From the NCBI GenBank assembly GCA_934754775.1, contig CAKVIM010000001.1, positions 185,020 to 249,019 of the forward strand: DNA of 64,000 nucleotides. The letters run 5' to 3'. The position numbers were made by a program, and so were the translations under genes. Below, one piece after another: positions 34,975-43,520 of the stretch. Source of the stretch: an uncultured Candidatus Melainabacteria bacterium. GTDB taxonomy: Bacteria; Cyanobacteriota; Vampirovibrionia; Gastranaerophilales; Gastranaerophilaceae. Numbering within the stretch: position 1 is the stretch's first letter; each line of letters begins with the position of its first letter. The notes below the pieces were generated by a model that was not told the DNA's origin, searched no databases, and saw only the letters and a list, made by a program, of their open reading frames with translations.

Positions 34975-35628
34975 ATGAAACTTAAGAAACTATTACCAGT
35001 TACCCTAGCGTTGATGCTTGGAACGACAGCAGTTATGGCTGCAAGCGAAGCAAACATTACATCTTCTACTGCTGAGTACAATTTGACTTTGGCAGACTAC
35101 TTGAAAATTACTACAGAACAAGCTCCTGTAACTTCTGCGGTGTCATTTGGAACAGATTATTCATCTGCAACAATTGATAATGCATTAGTTGGTCAATTCA
35201 AGGTAATTTCTAACAACCGTGAACAAATCTTGTATTTAGTAGGCACTTGCCCAACAGCAGATGGTACAGCTAAATCACTTTATGGTGCAGATACTAATTG
35301 CGAAAACTTGAAAATGGTTCTTACAAAAACAGATGTTCCACCTTCAGGTACAAATGTAACAAACATTACCGGTGGTACTCCGGAACTTAAGGACAACACT
35401 GATGCAATTGCATTTGCTTTGAACATTGCAACAACTCATAAAGATGGTGCAACTGAAACTCCATTGAAAGCTGAATGGGATTCAGACAAGGTTAAATACA
35501 CTATGAAGAATGGTGTTGCAACTTTCACTTGCACATTGCAAGGTGCTAACGTAGCAAATACATTTGATACACACGATACAGATGGTACATATCAAGCTAC
35601 TTTGACAATGACAGAAACTGCTATCTAG
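34975..35628 (+). CDS. Pilin-like secreted subunit 1
   Basis: A 217-aa protein with a signal peptide (cleavage near AVMA|ASEA). The mature part is Thr-rich and beta-rich, with two cysteine-containing segments (VGTCPTADG and DTNCENL) that could form a disulfide, and a third near FTCTLQG. It ends DTDGTYQATLTMTETAI, an alternating hydrophobic strand with a conserved Gly-x-Tyr like the C-terminal strand of fimbrial subunits. FKVISNNREQILYL recurs in the paralogue at 52004. A near-consensus ribosome-binding site (GAAAGGAAGG) suggests high expression, so this may be the major subunit. Confidence 0.72.
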   Translation: MKLKKLLPVTLALMLGTTAVMAASEANITSSTAEYNLTLADYLKITTEQAPVTSAVSFGTDYSSATIDNALVGQFKVISNNREQILYLVGTCPTADGTAKSLYGADTNCENLKMVLTKTDVPPSGTNVTNITGGTPELKDNTDAIAFALNIATTHKDGATETPLKAEWDSDKVKYTMKNGVATFTCTLQGANVANTFDTHDTDGTYQATLTMTETAI

Positions 35629-35659
35629 TTTGAGTCATTCAAAGAGCAGAGGAAAACAA

Positions 35660-36271
35660 TTGAAACATAACTTATTACTAAAACAATTAATATTAGTAAC
35701 CGCTGTGCTAGTTGGCACAGTACAAGCTTATGGCTACGCAGATGTTGAACAGTCCGTTACTACGGACGTTCAGCCTGCCGTGGCGATTTCTAAGATTTCT
35801 TCTAACGAGTCAGGAACGATAAATCCGGTAAACGGTGCAAGTACAGGTTTGAGTGCGTCTTTCAAACTTGAAACTAACGGAACTGACGAGGATTATGATT
35901 TCGTAGTTACTTCAACACTTCCTACTACGGATGGTGAAGTCTCTGCATATGGTCAAAATGGGTGTTTACTGTTTGGGAATGTGACTTCCTTGCCGACGGC
36001 TGCTGCTGTTGCAGACGCTAAAGTTGGCGGGAATAATAACAGAAATGTAATTGCGTACCCGATTACAATGGGTATAACAGAGCCGATGAGTGTTGATTTT
36101 GCGAATTCAACACAATACGGCGACTGCTGGGTTGTAAAAGTTAATACCGGTAAAGAAGGAACTCTGACGCAGACTGTAGGTCAAACTCCTGTTGTGAATA
36201 CCTACTCAATCGGTCAGGACGAATCAGGAACGTATAAAGCAACGGTTACTTTTACTGCTTTCAGCAAATAA
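35660..36271 (+). CDS. Pilin-like secreted subunit 2
   Basis: A 203-aa protein. The TTG at 35660 is chosen because AGAGGA lies 6 bp upstream and the signal peptide then begins MKHNLLLKQ; the earlier TTG at 35630 abuts the previous stop. The signal peptide ends near YGYA|DVEQ. Two cysteines (NGCLLFG and GDCWVV) may form a disulfide. It ends DESGTYKATVTFTAFSK, the same terminal strand pattern as subunit 1. KVGGNNNRNVIAYPI matches the 52004 paralogue. Confidence 0.7.
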   Translation: MKHNLLLKQLILVTAVLVGTVQAYGYADVEQSVTTDVQPAVAISKISSNESGTINPVNGASTGLSASFKLETNGTDEDYDFVVTSTLPTTDGEVSAYGQNGCLLFGNVTSLPTAAAVADAKVGGNNNRNVIAYPITMGITEPMSVDFANSTQYGDCWVVKVNTGKEGTLTQTVGQTPVVNTYSIGQDESGTYKATVTFTAFSK

Positions 36272-36491
36272 ACTTCTTTTTGTAAAAGAAAAAGGCGATA
36301 ACGGAAATTGCCTAAACAAGTTAAATAGAAATACTGGGCATTGGTAATGCCAAACGAAATTACAGGCTATGGATAGCCTTAAGTGGAAGAAAATGAGAGA
36401 GATTATTCTTTCTAAATAGAAGAACAGTAATTGTTCAATCCTCAAATTTATCGGGTGAGTTTTCTCCGAGATGCGAGGAAGCGATGGTGAC
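36272..36491 (+). other. Structured leader between pilin 2 and the usher-like gene
   Basis: A 220-bp spacer inside an otherwise tight operon. Two clean hairpins are visible: GGCATT-GGT-AATGCC (36337-36351) and AGGCTA-TGGA-TAGCCT (36364-36379). A weaker pairing of GGC with GCC lies near 36293-36312. It contains no terminator and no ORF. It could be an RNA element that lowers or controls usher expression; no known riboswitch class was recognised. Confidence 0.4.
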
Positions 36492-39400
36492 ATGTTAAAT
36501 AGAGTTAAGTACATATTAATAGCGGTTTTTACCGGCATGTGTCTTTGCCAACCATCCTATGCATACGATTCTACAATTTCATACATAACGATTAACGATA
36601 AAATTTATGAAGATGTAGAAATTATGATAGGAGAAGGGGCAGAGATTCTTGTGCCTTTCAAACAGCTTGCTGATATGTTTGACATTCACTATACAGCTGA
36701 TCGTGTTAACCGTGTTATCAATTTTACGACTTATGACGGGCAAAATGGTGTAATCAATGATAAAGGTATATTTATTAATGACCAGATTACGCAGAGAAGA
36801 ACCCCGATTTTCTTGCGTCAGGGGATTATGGACAATGTTGTTAACGAAGCATTTATTCAGGCGTCTGTTGCCGAAAAAATCATGGGAATTAAGCTGACTA
36901 CAGATTATTCTTCTTTAACCGTGAGTGCGACTATAGAACGTGATGTTCCGATTTTGCATTCACAAGCAAATATGTATGAAGAAGATAACGGGCCAAAGGC
37001 TAACAAAGACGTTGTGTTACCGAAGAAAAACGGCATAATTTCGCTTAATACAATCGGATTGCACAACAATATGATTAACGATAATATGTCAACCAGAAGT
37101 CTGAATTACTATAGTATTAATGATACCGTTTCCGGCAATACTTCTTTAAGTATCGGCGGTAATGCTTTTGGTGGTAAATATCGTGCTGAAGCAAATATGT
37201 TCCACTATAGACAAGATGCATTTATGTTTGGTGGTTTGACTGCAACTTATATGAACAGTATAACCAGCAAGAAAACAGGCAACAAGTATTTTTACGAATT
37301 AGGTAAAGTTAAGGGTAGAAGTGATGTTGACGCATCAATCGGTACTAACATTTTTGGTGCACAGGTTTGGAACTATGATTATGACAGAACTCCTGCCTAC
37401 AAACTTGATGGTTATGTAAAACCAACCAGTCTTGTAAGGGTTACCATTAATGATAATGAGCCTGTAACTTTGAGCACATATTCAGGCTATTACACTCTTG
37501 CAGATATGGCAATGCCTGCAAAAGTTCAGAATGTTAAGATTGAAGAAGTTAATGAAGACGGCACGGTTGAACTTGTGAAGGAAGAAAAATATTCTCTATA
37601 TGGCGACAGACCTTTTGAAAAACAACAAAGAGGTTCTGCTTACGCCGGTGTTTGGGGCTATCAAAACAGATTGTTTAGAGAAGGTGCAAATATCTATCGT
37701 GGCAACAACAAAAAGGTTACAGCAGGTGTTGACTACCAATATGGCATCAAAGACAATGTGACTTTCGAATCAAGATTAACCGGCGATAAGATTTATGATA
37801 AAAACGGCACAAGCGTGATTTATACAGTCCCAACGAACGATACACTTCTTGTTTCCGGTACTCAAAAGAATGTTAACTACTTGGAAGGTGCTACATCACT
37901 TAACAGCGTGGAATATATAAGCCCAAAAGACCCTAATTTGAAATTCAGAGGAACTGCCGGTGCGAGTGTTGCTCATGATGTTAGGGAACAAAATACTCAT
38001 GCCGGTTATATGGTTAAAGGTACCGGCGAGTATTCAAGAGATTTGACAAAACACAGTTGGAAGATTTTCAAACCGAAAACAGCTAATGCTAAGTTGGAAC
38101 TTTATAACACTTCTCCAGATTTTTATATTGCAAGTACGGATGCTACATCTAAAAATGATAGAACAGGTGCAAGAGCACAAGGTGGATTTAGTTTTAACTC
38201 AACTAACGTCAGTGGTGGTTATAATAAATATTATTCAAATATGAATCATCGTTATCAAGGCGGTACAATTGCGTTTGATGAATATAATATCGGTGCTTCA
38301 ACAAGAATCCCGAAAGTTGCTAATGTTAGATACAGTACTTTCCATAAAAGAGGTTCTAACGATTTAGGTAGAAATAAAAACTATTACTATGATTTTAACG
38401 TATCACGTGACATCAAAAAATGGGCAAAGGTTGAAGTCGGCAGACGTGAAAGTGTTTATGATACAAGATATAATTACCCGACAACAACTTATAGAAACTA
38501 CAATTCACAATATGCTGATACTTATGCAATGTTGAATATGCCTATTCCGAATAACAAAGGTAGAATTCAATTCGGACACAGCTTTGTGAAATATCGTTCA
38601 GGCGGATACAAAAACGACTACAATATGTTCAGATTTGGTTATGTATTCCCAACATGGAAACGTATGACTCTTGGTTTAGGTTGGGGTTTTAGATACCACG
38701 GACAAGGTGGTAACGACTTTAACGTTAACTTGGGCTACAGAGCAAAATCAGGTCAAATGGTCACTTTGGGTTATCAGTATTCTAAAAACGGCGGTTATTT
38801 TATTGATAACATGTTTACGCCAACCACAAGTAGACACTCTGTTAATTTCATATTTAACGATGCGTTCCAAGTATTCCACCACGGTTTGAAATCAATCGGT
38901 GACGAATACGAAGATAAGGGTATATTCGAAGCAATCGCATTTATTGATGTGAACAAAAATGGTAAATTTGATAAGAAGATAGATATTCCTGTTAAAGACA
39001 TTCCGCTTGTTACAAGCTGGTCAAGTGAACGTGAATACACAAATAAAGCAGGTAGAGTATGCTCTGCAACTCTTTCTAGCGGTATTTACACCGTATCTTT
39101 GGATATGGATTCACTCCCAATCACTGTTGCACCGCTTACAAATGACTTGATTTCTAAAACAATCAAAATCGACAAAGGTTTGACTACAAAACTTGAATTG
39201 CCTCTAGCAAGTACTGTTGGCTCAGTTTCTGGTGTGTTGAAGATTACTGATGACTTTGAAAGAGATTTGAAGATTACTGATTTTGTAGTCGTGCTTCTTG
39301 ATTCAAATGGCGAAGAAGTTAATTATTCAACAGTTGATTCGACAGGTAAGTTCTATATTTCAGGCTTAGCTCCTGGACAATATACGCTTAAGCTTGATGA

Positions 39401-39533
39401 ACGATATATTGATGCTTATGGCTTAGAAAAATTGCCTGAAAGAAGTGAAATCAGTATCTTTATCCCGTATGATTACAAAAATCCTACGGATGTGACAAAC
39501 CAAAATCTTGAGTACAAAACATTGTCACTATAA
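36492..39533 (+). CDS. Usher-like outer-membrane assembly platform
   Basis: A 1013-aa protein. The ATG at 36492 follows GAGGAAG; the ATG at 36471 has no ribosome-binding site. A signal peptide (to about 25) is followed by an N-terminal module resembling a copper-amine-oxidase-N or secretin-type fold (about 30-150, ILVPFKQLADMFDIHY). A long beta-barrel (about 180-815) is interrupted at about 306-370 by a plug-like insert (DGYVKPTSLVRVTINDNEP to VELVKEEKYSLY). The barrel resumes with GDRPFEKQQRG, as in FimD/PapC-type ushers. C-terminal Ig/carboxypeptidase-regulatory-like domains (about 815-1013) open with AFIDVNKNGKFD. The order and context argue for a fimbrial usher, though a divergent one. 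A strong terminator follows. Confidence 0.7.
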   Translation: MLNRVKYILIAVFTGMCLCQPSYAYDSTISYITINDKIYEDVEIMIGEGAEILVPFKQLADMFDIHYTADRVNRVINFTTYDGQNGVINDKGIFINDQITQRRTPIFLRQGIMDNVVNEAFIQASVAEKIMGIKLTTDYSSLTVSATIERDVPILHSQANMYEEDNGPKANKDVVLPKKNGIISLNTIGLHNNMINDNMSTRSLNYYSINDTVSGNTSLSIGGNAFGGKYRAEANMFHYRQDAFMFGGLTATYMNSITSKKTGNKYFYELGKVKGRSDVDASIGTNIFGAQVWNYDYDRTPAYKLDGYVKPTSLVRVTINDNEPVTLSTYSGYYTLADMAMPAKVQNVKIEEVNEDGTVELVKEEKYSLYGDRPFEKQQRGSAYAGVWGYQNRLFREGANIYRGNNKKVTAGVDYQYGIKDNVTFESRLTGDKIYDKNGTSVIYTVPTNDTLLVSGTQKNVNYLEGATSLNSVEYISPKDPNLKFRGTAGASVAHDVREQNTHAGYMVKGTGEYSRDLTKHSWKIFKPKTANAKLELYNTSPDFYIASTDATSKNDRTGARAQGGFSFNSTNVSGGYNKYYSNMNHRYQGGTIAFDEYNIGASTRIPKVANVRYSTFHKRGSNDLGRNKNYYYDFNVSRDIKKWAKVEVGRRESVYDTRYNYPTTTYRNYNSQYADTYAMLNMPIPNNKGRIQFGHSFVKYRSGGYKNDYNMFRFGYVFPTWKRMTLGLGWGFRYHGQGGNDFNVNLGYRAKSGQMVTLGYQYSKNGGYFIDNMFTPTTSRHSVNFIFNDAFQVFHHGLKSIGDEYEDKGIFEAIAFIDVNKNGKFDKKIDIPVKDIPLVTSWSSEREYTNKAGRVCSATLSSGIYTVSLDMDSLPITVAPLTNDLISKTIKIDKGLTTKLELPLASTVGSVSGVLKITDDFERDLKITDFVVVLLDSNGEEVNYSTVDSTGKFYISGLAPGQYTLKLDERYIDAYGLEKLPERSEISIFIPYDYKNPTDVTNQNLEYKTLSL

Positions 39534-39571
39534 AAAATTTCTATTTAACATAAATAACACATATATGTGAT

Positions 39572-39597
39572 AGCTGCTCAAAGGGCAGCTTTTTTTT
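39572..39597 (+). terminator. Rho-independent terminator of the pilus operon
   Basis: The stem AGCTGCTC / GGGCAGCT with an AAA loop is followed by T7, 39 bp after the usher stop. Confidence 0.9.
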
Positions 39598-39822
39598 GGG
39601 GGTAAATGGATTTGTCTGGGCGAGGGGCTACTGGTTGGGCGTTGTGGCGGGGGGGGTAAATGGGGGTAAATGTATTTGGTTGGGCGTGGGACTACTGGTC
39701 GGGCATTTCTTAATGGAAAATGGAAAATTGTTTTAAATTTACCCTTGCGGGTGAGGTGTCAGCCCGCAAGGGTTTAAAACGTAGGTTGGGCATACTTGCC
39801 CAATAATAACCTGCAAATTTAA
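39598..39822. repeat. GGGGGTAAATG array plus CCCTTGCGGG and GTAGGTTGGG hairpins
   Basis: Two degenerate units of GGGGGTAAATG-GATTTG-TGGGCG-GGCTACTGG (39598-39712) are followed by a hairpin CCCTTGCGGG / CCCGCAAGGG (about 39741-39772), then GTAGGTTGGGCA/TGCCCAA (39781-39803). The units match those at 19122-19240. Confidence 0.7.
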
Positions 39823-40527
39823 TTATAAATGCTGTTTTACCTTTTGATTAAACTCTATTTTTGCGAAAAATTTTAGGTAATTTTTTCTTAATTTGCCGGC
39901 AGAACCAAAGAATTTTGTTTCAGAATTTGTTAAACTTTTTCCACTCAATAATTTATTCTTGATTAAGGCTAATGTGCATACTAAATCTGCAGCTTGGAAT
40001 AATTTGTAATTGTTTGGAGCAATTACTCTAAACTCCGAGTTTTCAAGTAAAGAACCAAAAATCGCAATCAAAATTTTTGTTAACTGGATTTGACCATTAT
40101 CGTAGTAAATAATGATGTTATCAAATTGGGTAAAATATGAAAGGTTCGATTTTATAAACGAAGCCAATTCCATTGTTATCAATTTTGTCATATCTACTTG
40201 TTTGGAATACATTTTTTTATCAACGACGATTGTTTTATAAGAAACATCTGTATTTCGTATAAAGTTAAATAGTTGTCGGAACAATTTACTTCTTATACTT
40301 ATATCCATATTTTTATATATTTGTTCTTGTCTAATTAGCGGTGCAGTATGGATAGTGTGGTTTGGTAAATTATTTTCTTCCAAAAAGTCATTCAATTTTT
40401 TGATTTCACCTGTGATACTTTTGCTTTGTTCGTGAAAAATGAGGGAAATAATATAAAACGGAGAGTGGTTTTGGTAGTCACCTAAATCACCTGATTCATC
40501 AATAAAAATGCTAAGTTCTTTCTCCAT
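39823..40527 (-). CDS. DUF3800 domain protein
   Basis: A 234-aa protein. The ATG at 40527 is preceded by AAGGGG. The N-terminal IFIDESGDLG motif, a central IIYYDNGQ and a C-terminal FQAADLVC motif are the conserved acidic positions of DUF3800, a predicted RNase-H-like fold often found with mobile or defence loci. Its cellular role is unknown. It lies downstream of the polyene cluster on the same strand, behind a structured spacer, and is flanked by repeats on the other side. Confidence 0.82.
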   Translation of the reverse strand: MEKELSIFIDESGDLGDYQNHSPFYIISLIFHEQSKSITGEIKKLNDFLEENNLPNHTIHTAPLIRQEQIYKNMDISIRSKLFRQLFNFIRNTDVSYKTIVVDKKMYSKQVDMTKLITMELASFIKSNLSYFTQFDNIIIYYDNGQIQLTKILIAIFGSLLENSEFRVIAPNNYKLFQAADLVCTLALIKNKLLSGKSLTNSETKFFGSAGKLRKNYLKFFAKIEFNQKVKQHL

Positions 40528-40549
40528 AAATCCCCTTAAAAATTTGAAA

Positions 40550-40603
40550 GGCAGGTATAACACCTGCCGTGGTGGACCGAGGTTATACCGCATAACCAGT
40601 CCA
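40550..40603 (-). ncRNA. Two-hairpin structured element upstream of the DUF3800 gene
   Basis: Read on the minus strand, a stem TGGAC/GTCCA encloses GGTTAT-GCGGT-ATAACC (40573-40603), followed by GGCAGGT-GTTAT-ACCTGCC (40550-40568). The second hairpin is followed by a T-rich stretch and then the ribosome-binding site. It may be a leader RNA, or a weak terminator of the LolA arm. Confidence 0.45.
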
Positions 40604-40657
40604 TGTAATATTCTAACATATAACAATACGGTTTTCAATATGTTGAGTGAAAAATTG

Positions 40658-41173
40658 TTACTTCCTAAACCAAATTGTTGTCTTTGACAAATCTACAGGT
40701 AAAATGACGATTTTTGTTATCATTTCACGATTTCCACTAATCTCGATTGATTTTAGATAATTAAATACTTGTGTGCCTTTCTTTGGCATAAGTCCGAGCT
40801 GCCAAGCCGCAGGCTTGCTTTCATAGAAGAAATTAAAATCACGCTCAAGTCTGGAATATGATTTGTTTGAAATAGCTGAAATGATGCTGTTTATCTGTTT
40901 GTATTCACGTGAAGAATAAGAGTTTGTGCTTTTTATCGGATAAGTTGTATAAAATGTTACGCCCTTGTTTTTTTCAAACTTGAAATCTCCTGAAGATTTA
41001 ATCACAACTTTTGATGACGGCAAAACTTTTTCTTGAGCAAAATGACAACTGATATCTTTGAGCTCAGGAACTTCAGAAGATATTTTTTCGAGTCTTTGCG
41101 GATGTTCAAAAACTCCTGCCCAAGCTTGTGGAATTAATATTAAACCTAAAATTAAAACCCAAAACTTACGCAT
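40658..41173 (-). CDS. LolA-like outer-membrane lipoprotein carrier of the polyene cluster
   Basis: A 171-aa protein. The ATG at 41173 follows GAGG and overlaps the thioesterase stop by 8 bp. The signal peptide ends near AWA|GVFE. The mature part matches the LolA-like proteins found in aryl-polyene clusters: DISCHFAQEKVLP, SSGDFKFEKNKGVTFYTTYP and a PKKGTQVF loop. These probably carry the lipid-linked polyene through the periplasm. It is the last gene of the minus-strand arm. Confidence 0.78.
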   Translation of the reverse strand: MRKFWVLILGLILIPQAWAGVFEHPQRLEKISSEVPELKDISCHFAQEKVLPSSKVVIKSSGDFKFEKNKGVTFYTTYPIKSTNSYSSREYKQINSIISAISNKSYSRLERDFNFFYESKPAAWQLGLMPKKGTQVFNYLKSIEISGNREMITKIVILPVDLSKTTIWFRK

Positions 41174-41585
41174 TAAAATCCTCAATCGCTTTTTTTAATT
41201 TTTCAGGTGCTTGATAAAGGGTTTCGCCTGTTTTCACATCGACTCTCATTTGCATTGTGCTCGCAGTCAGTATTCTTTTCCCGTCAAGATAAATATTATA
41301 TTTGAATACCATTGCAGGCTCTAATTCCCGCAAAATACACTCAACTTCAATTTCATCTCCAAGTTTTGCCGATTTCATAAACTTGAAATCCATTTTTGCA
41401 ATCGGGTACATACTTCCGTCCTTGTACATATCCATATATGTGTATTTAAGCTGTTCAAAAAAGTCGCATCTTGCAGCTTCCAAATACTTAACGTAGTTTC
41501 CGTGCCATACAATATTCATCGGGTCTAAATCATTAAACGCAATTTTGATTTTGGTTCTTGTAGAAATTTCAGTTAACGTTCTCAT
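41166..41585 (-). CDS. Hotdog-fold acyl thioesterase
   Basis: A 139-aa YbgC/4-hydroxybenzoyl-CoA-type thioesterase. The catalytic aspartate and substrate loop appear as NDLDPMNIVWHGNYVKYLEAAR, in the usual position. Aryl-polyene clusters regularly include one, perhaps for proofreading or releasing acyl groups from the ACP. It overlaps the AMP-ligase gene by 17 bp. Confidence 0.88.
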   Translation of the reverse strand: MRTLTEISTRTKIKIAFNDLDPMNIVWHGNYVKYLEAARCDFFEQLKYTYMDMYKDGSMYPIAKMDFKFMKSAKLGDEIEVECILRELEPAMVFKYNIYLDGKRILTASTMQMRVDVKTGETLYQAPEKLKKAIEDFNA

Positions 41586-42876
41586 AAATATTCTCCGCAG
41601 GCATTATTCCCAGTGAATATACATTCTCCGAATCTTGATACTGGTAGTTTATGCCGTTTTTAACTCTTTCCAATTTCAATTCAACTATCTTAGTTGGTCG
41701 AATTATATTAGAAAACTTGATTTTTCGCAGCTGACCCACGTGTGTGTCTATTCCAAATGCAAGTTTGATAAAATAACTTGCCCAGAACAATTGTACAACC
41801 CCCGGAAGCACCGGAATTCCTTCAAAATGTCCTTTGAAGAAATTACTGTTGTTTAAAAAACAGAGTCTAAAACTTGCACATCCGTCTGTGAGTTCTCGTG
41901 ATAAGACAAGCGGCATCGAAAGATTGATGTTAAACATTTCTGTTATTAACTCTTTGTTAATTTTGCCGTTTGGTTTCGTTGGAATCTCATCAATAAATTG
42001 CCATCTCTGCGGTACAATCTCAAATCTCCCGAGCAAGGCAAGTTTGAGCAGCTTAACCAGTGTGAGTTTGTCGTGCTTAACAAGGCAGTCGCTTCCTTTT
42101 TGGCTCGGAATCGCAAGTGCTGCAAGTTTTCCGTTATGTTCAAAACAGTAGCATTCCTTAACATAGCCGCTATCAATGATTGCTTGCTCCATATCATTTG
42201 CAGCGACTCTTTTTTCTTGAATTTTCAAAACATTTCCGCAACGACCTTCAAAATTGAGTCTGTTTTTTGCAATACTAATTCTGTCTTTAATGATTACAGG
42301 CGTTTCAAGCGAATATTTGGTGTCGATTTTTGTATAATCTTCGCCGGTTTCAAGAATCTTTATCCCTTTAAAAATTTTCATCTTATTCCTAGGTGATTCA
42401 CGATAAGCTATGACGCCGGTTTCTGTGCTTCCGTAAATTTCAATAACCCTTTGGGCAATAGTTAGAGCGTATTTGAAAGTTTCCGGCTTAAGTTCTGCCC
42501 CTGCTGATATAATAACTTTAGGCTTAACTGCGGGCTTAGAATTGTATTTACGCATAGCTTCCAAAAACGACGGAGTTGTTACCAATAGTGCGTTTTCGAC
42601 GTTTATATCTTCGGGATAATTTATTCTTTCTTCTCGGATTTTGTATCCGTACATCATAGGGAGCATAAAATGGAATGTGAATCCGAAAAGATGTTCGTGC
42701 GTGGTTGTTGTGATAAATTCCAGTCCCTTTTCGAGCTTGAGAGTTTCAAAAATATCACGACTCTCTTCTTTCATATTTTGAACAGACTTTTTGACTGTGC
42801 ATCCGGCAGAAGTTGTGCCGCCGGTCTTGAACTCAATAATGCTGTCTTGAGAATTAATGAAGTCTGTTTTTTTCAT
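41569..42876 (-). CDS. AMP-ligase / FabZ-like dehydratase fusion
   Basis: A 435-aa fusion. Residues 1 to about 330 resemble the AMP-ligase of aryl-polyene clusters. The P-loop reads FKTGGTTSAGCTVKKS close to the N-terminus, so the usual first segment of ANL enzymes is missing; the YGSTETGVIAY motif and PTKPNGKINKE lysine are kept. Residues about 335-435 form a hotdog dehydratase with FFKGHFEGIPVLPGVVQ, the FabA/FabZ helix, but with no clear catalytic glutamate at the usual place. In E. coli-type clusters these are two adjacent genes. It could activate an aryl or acyl starter and dehydrate extender units. Confidence 0.8.
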   Translation of the reverse strand: MKKTDFINSQDSIIEFKTGGTTSAGCTVKKSVQNMKEESRDIFETLKLEKGLEFITTTTHEHLFGFTFHFMLPMMYGYKIREERINYPEDINVENALLVTTPSFLEAMRKYNSKPAVKPKVIISAGAELKPETFKYALTIAQRVIEIYGSTETGVIAYRESPRNKMKIFKGIKILETGEDYTKIDTKYSLETPVIIKDRISIAKNRLNFEGRCGNVLKIQEKRVAANDMEQAIIDSGYVKECYCFEHNGKLAALAIPSQKGSDCLVKHDKLTLVKLLKLALLGRFEIVPQRWQFIDEIPTKPNGKINKELITEMFNINLSMPLVLSRELTDGCASFRLCFLNNSNFFKGHFEGIPVLPGVVQLFWASYFIKLAFGIDTHVGQLRKIKFSNIIRPTKIVELKLERVKNGINYQYQDSENVYSLGIMPAENIYENVN

Positions 42877-43282
42877 GCTTCCTCTTAAAATTTATTCTTA
42901 CAATATATTCTACACCAAAAAATATTCCGACCAGTGTATATGAAATAAACCCGTTATAAATTGTCCAAACCTCTTTTGACATAAAGACTGTAGCGAGCGA
43001 GATTAGAAAATTTATCAGCATAAATGCAGACCATATATAGGTAAGTTTGCGAGTATATCTCATGACGTTTTCGTCTGCATCCGGCTCCATAGAGAGTGCA
43101 ATTTGCTGAATAACGGTTTTTTCTCTGAAGCAGGACGAGAAAAATATCACAAAGAAGCCAAAATTAACGATTGGCGGATAGTATTTAAGCAGTATAAAAT
43201 CTGAAAAATGAAAAGCTATAATTACTGCAGCCATTGTTATAAAAGGGCTAACGGCTCTTAAAAGTTTCTTAAAGCAAGGCAT
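42854..43282 (-). CDS. Small membrane protein of the polyene cluster (COG4648-like)
   Basis: A 142-aa protein with four or five predicted transmembrane helices and the segment FFSSCFREKTVIQQIA near a conserved Arg-Glu. The ATG at 43282 follows GGAAG and overlaps the ACP stop by 14 bp; an earlier in-frame ATG (43303) is less likely. Similar integral membrane proteins sit beside the ACP genes in aryl-polyene clusters, with unknown role. It overlaps the downstream AMP-ligase gene by 23 bp. Confidence 0.7.
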   Translation of the reverse strand: MPCFKKLLRAVSPFITMAAVIIAFHFSDFILLKYYPPIVNFGFFVIFFSSCFREKTVIQQIALSMEPDADENVMRYTRKLTYIWSAFMLINFLISLATVFMSKEVWTIYNGFISYTLVGIFFGVEYIVRINFKRKHEKNRLH

Positions 43283-43520
43283 AAACTGCTTCCACAACAT
43301 CATTGACTGTTCTAATCTTTTTGAACTCTTCCGGCGGAAGCTTTTTGTCTGTAAATTTCTGCATTCTTACTGCGATATCAACAGCGTCAATGCTGTCTAA
43401 ATCCAAATCTTCGAATAAATTTGCTTCTAATTTTATGTCAGCTTCTGCAATCTCTAACTCTTCAGTTAGGATTGTTTTTAATTCTGCAAATATTTCTTCT
43501 TTAGTAGGTTTATCAGCCAT
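43269..43520 (-). CDS. Acyl carrier protein 2
   Basis: An 83-aa ACP with the phosphopantetheine serine at residue 43 in DLDLDSIDAVDIA. Its start overlaps the stop of the upstream ACP gene by 8 bp. Tandem non-identical ACPs are typical of aryl-polyene clusters, one for priming and one for elongation. Confidence 0.92.
   Translation of the reverse strand: MADKPTKEEIFAELKTILTEELEIAEADIKLEANLFEDLDLDSIDAVDIAVRMQKFTDKKLPPEEFKKIRTVNDVVEAVYALL

Noticed and set aside
36272..36491. Cyclic-di-GMP riboswitch before the usher-like gene
   Set aside because: The two hairpins do not match the conserved core of class I or II c-di-GMP riboswitches.
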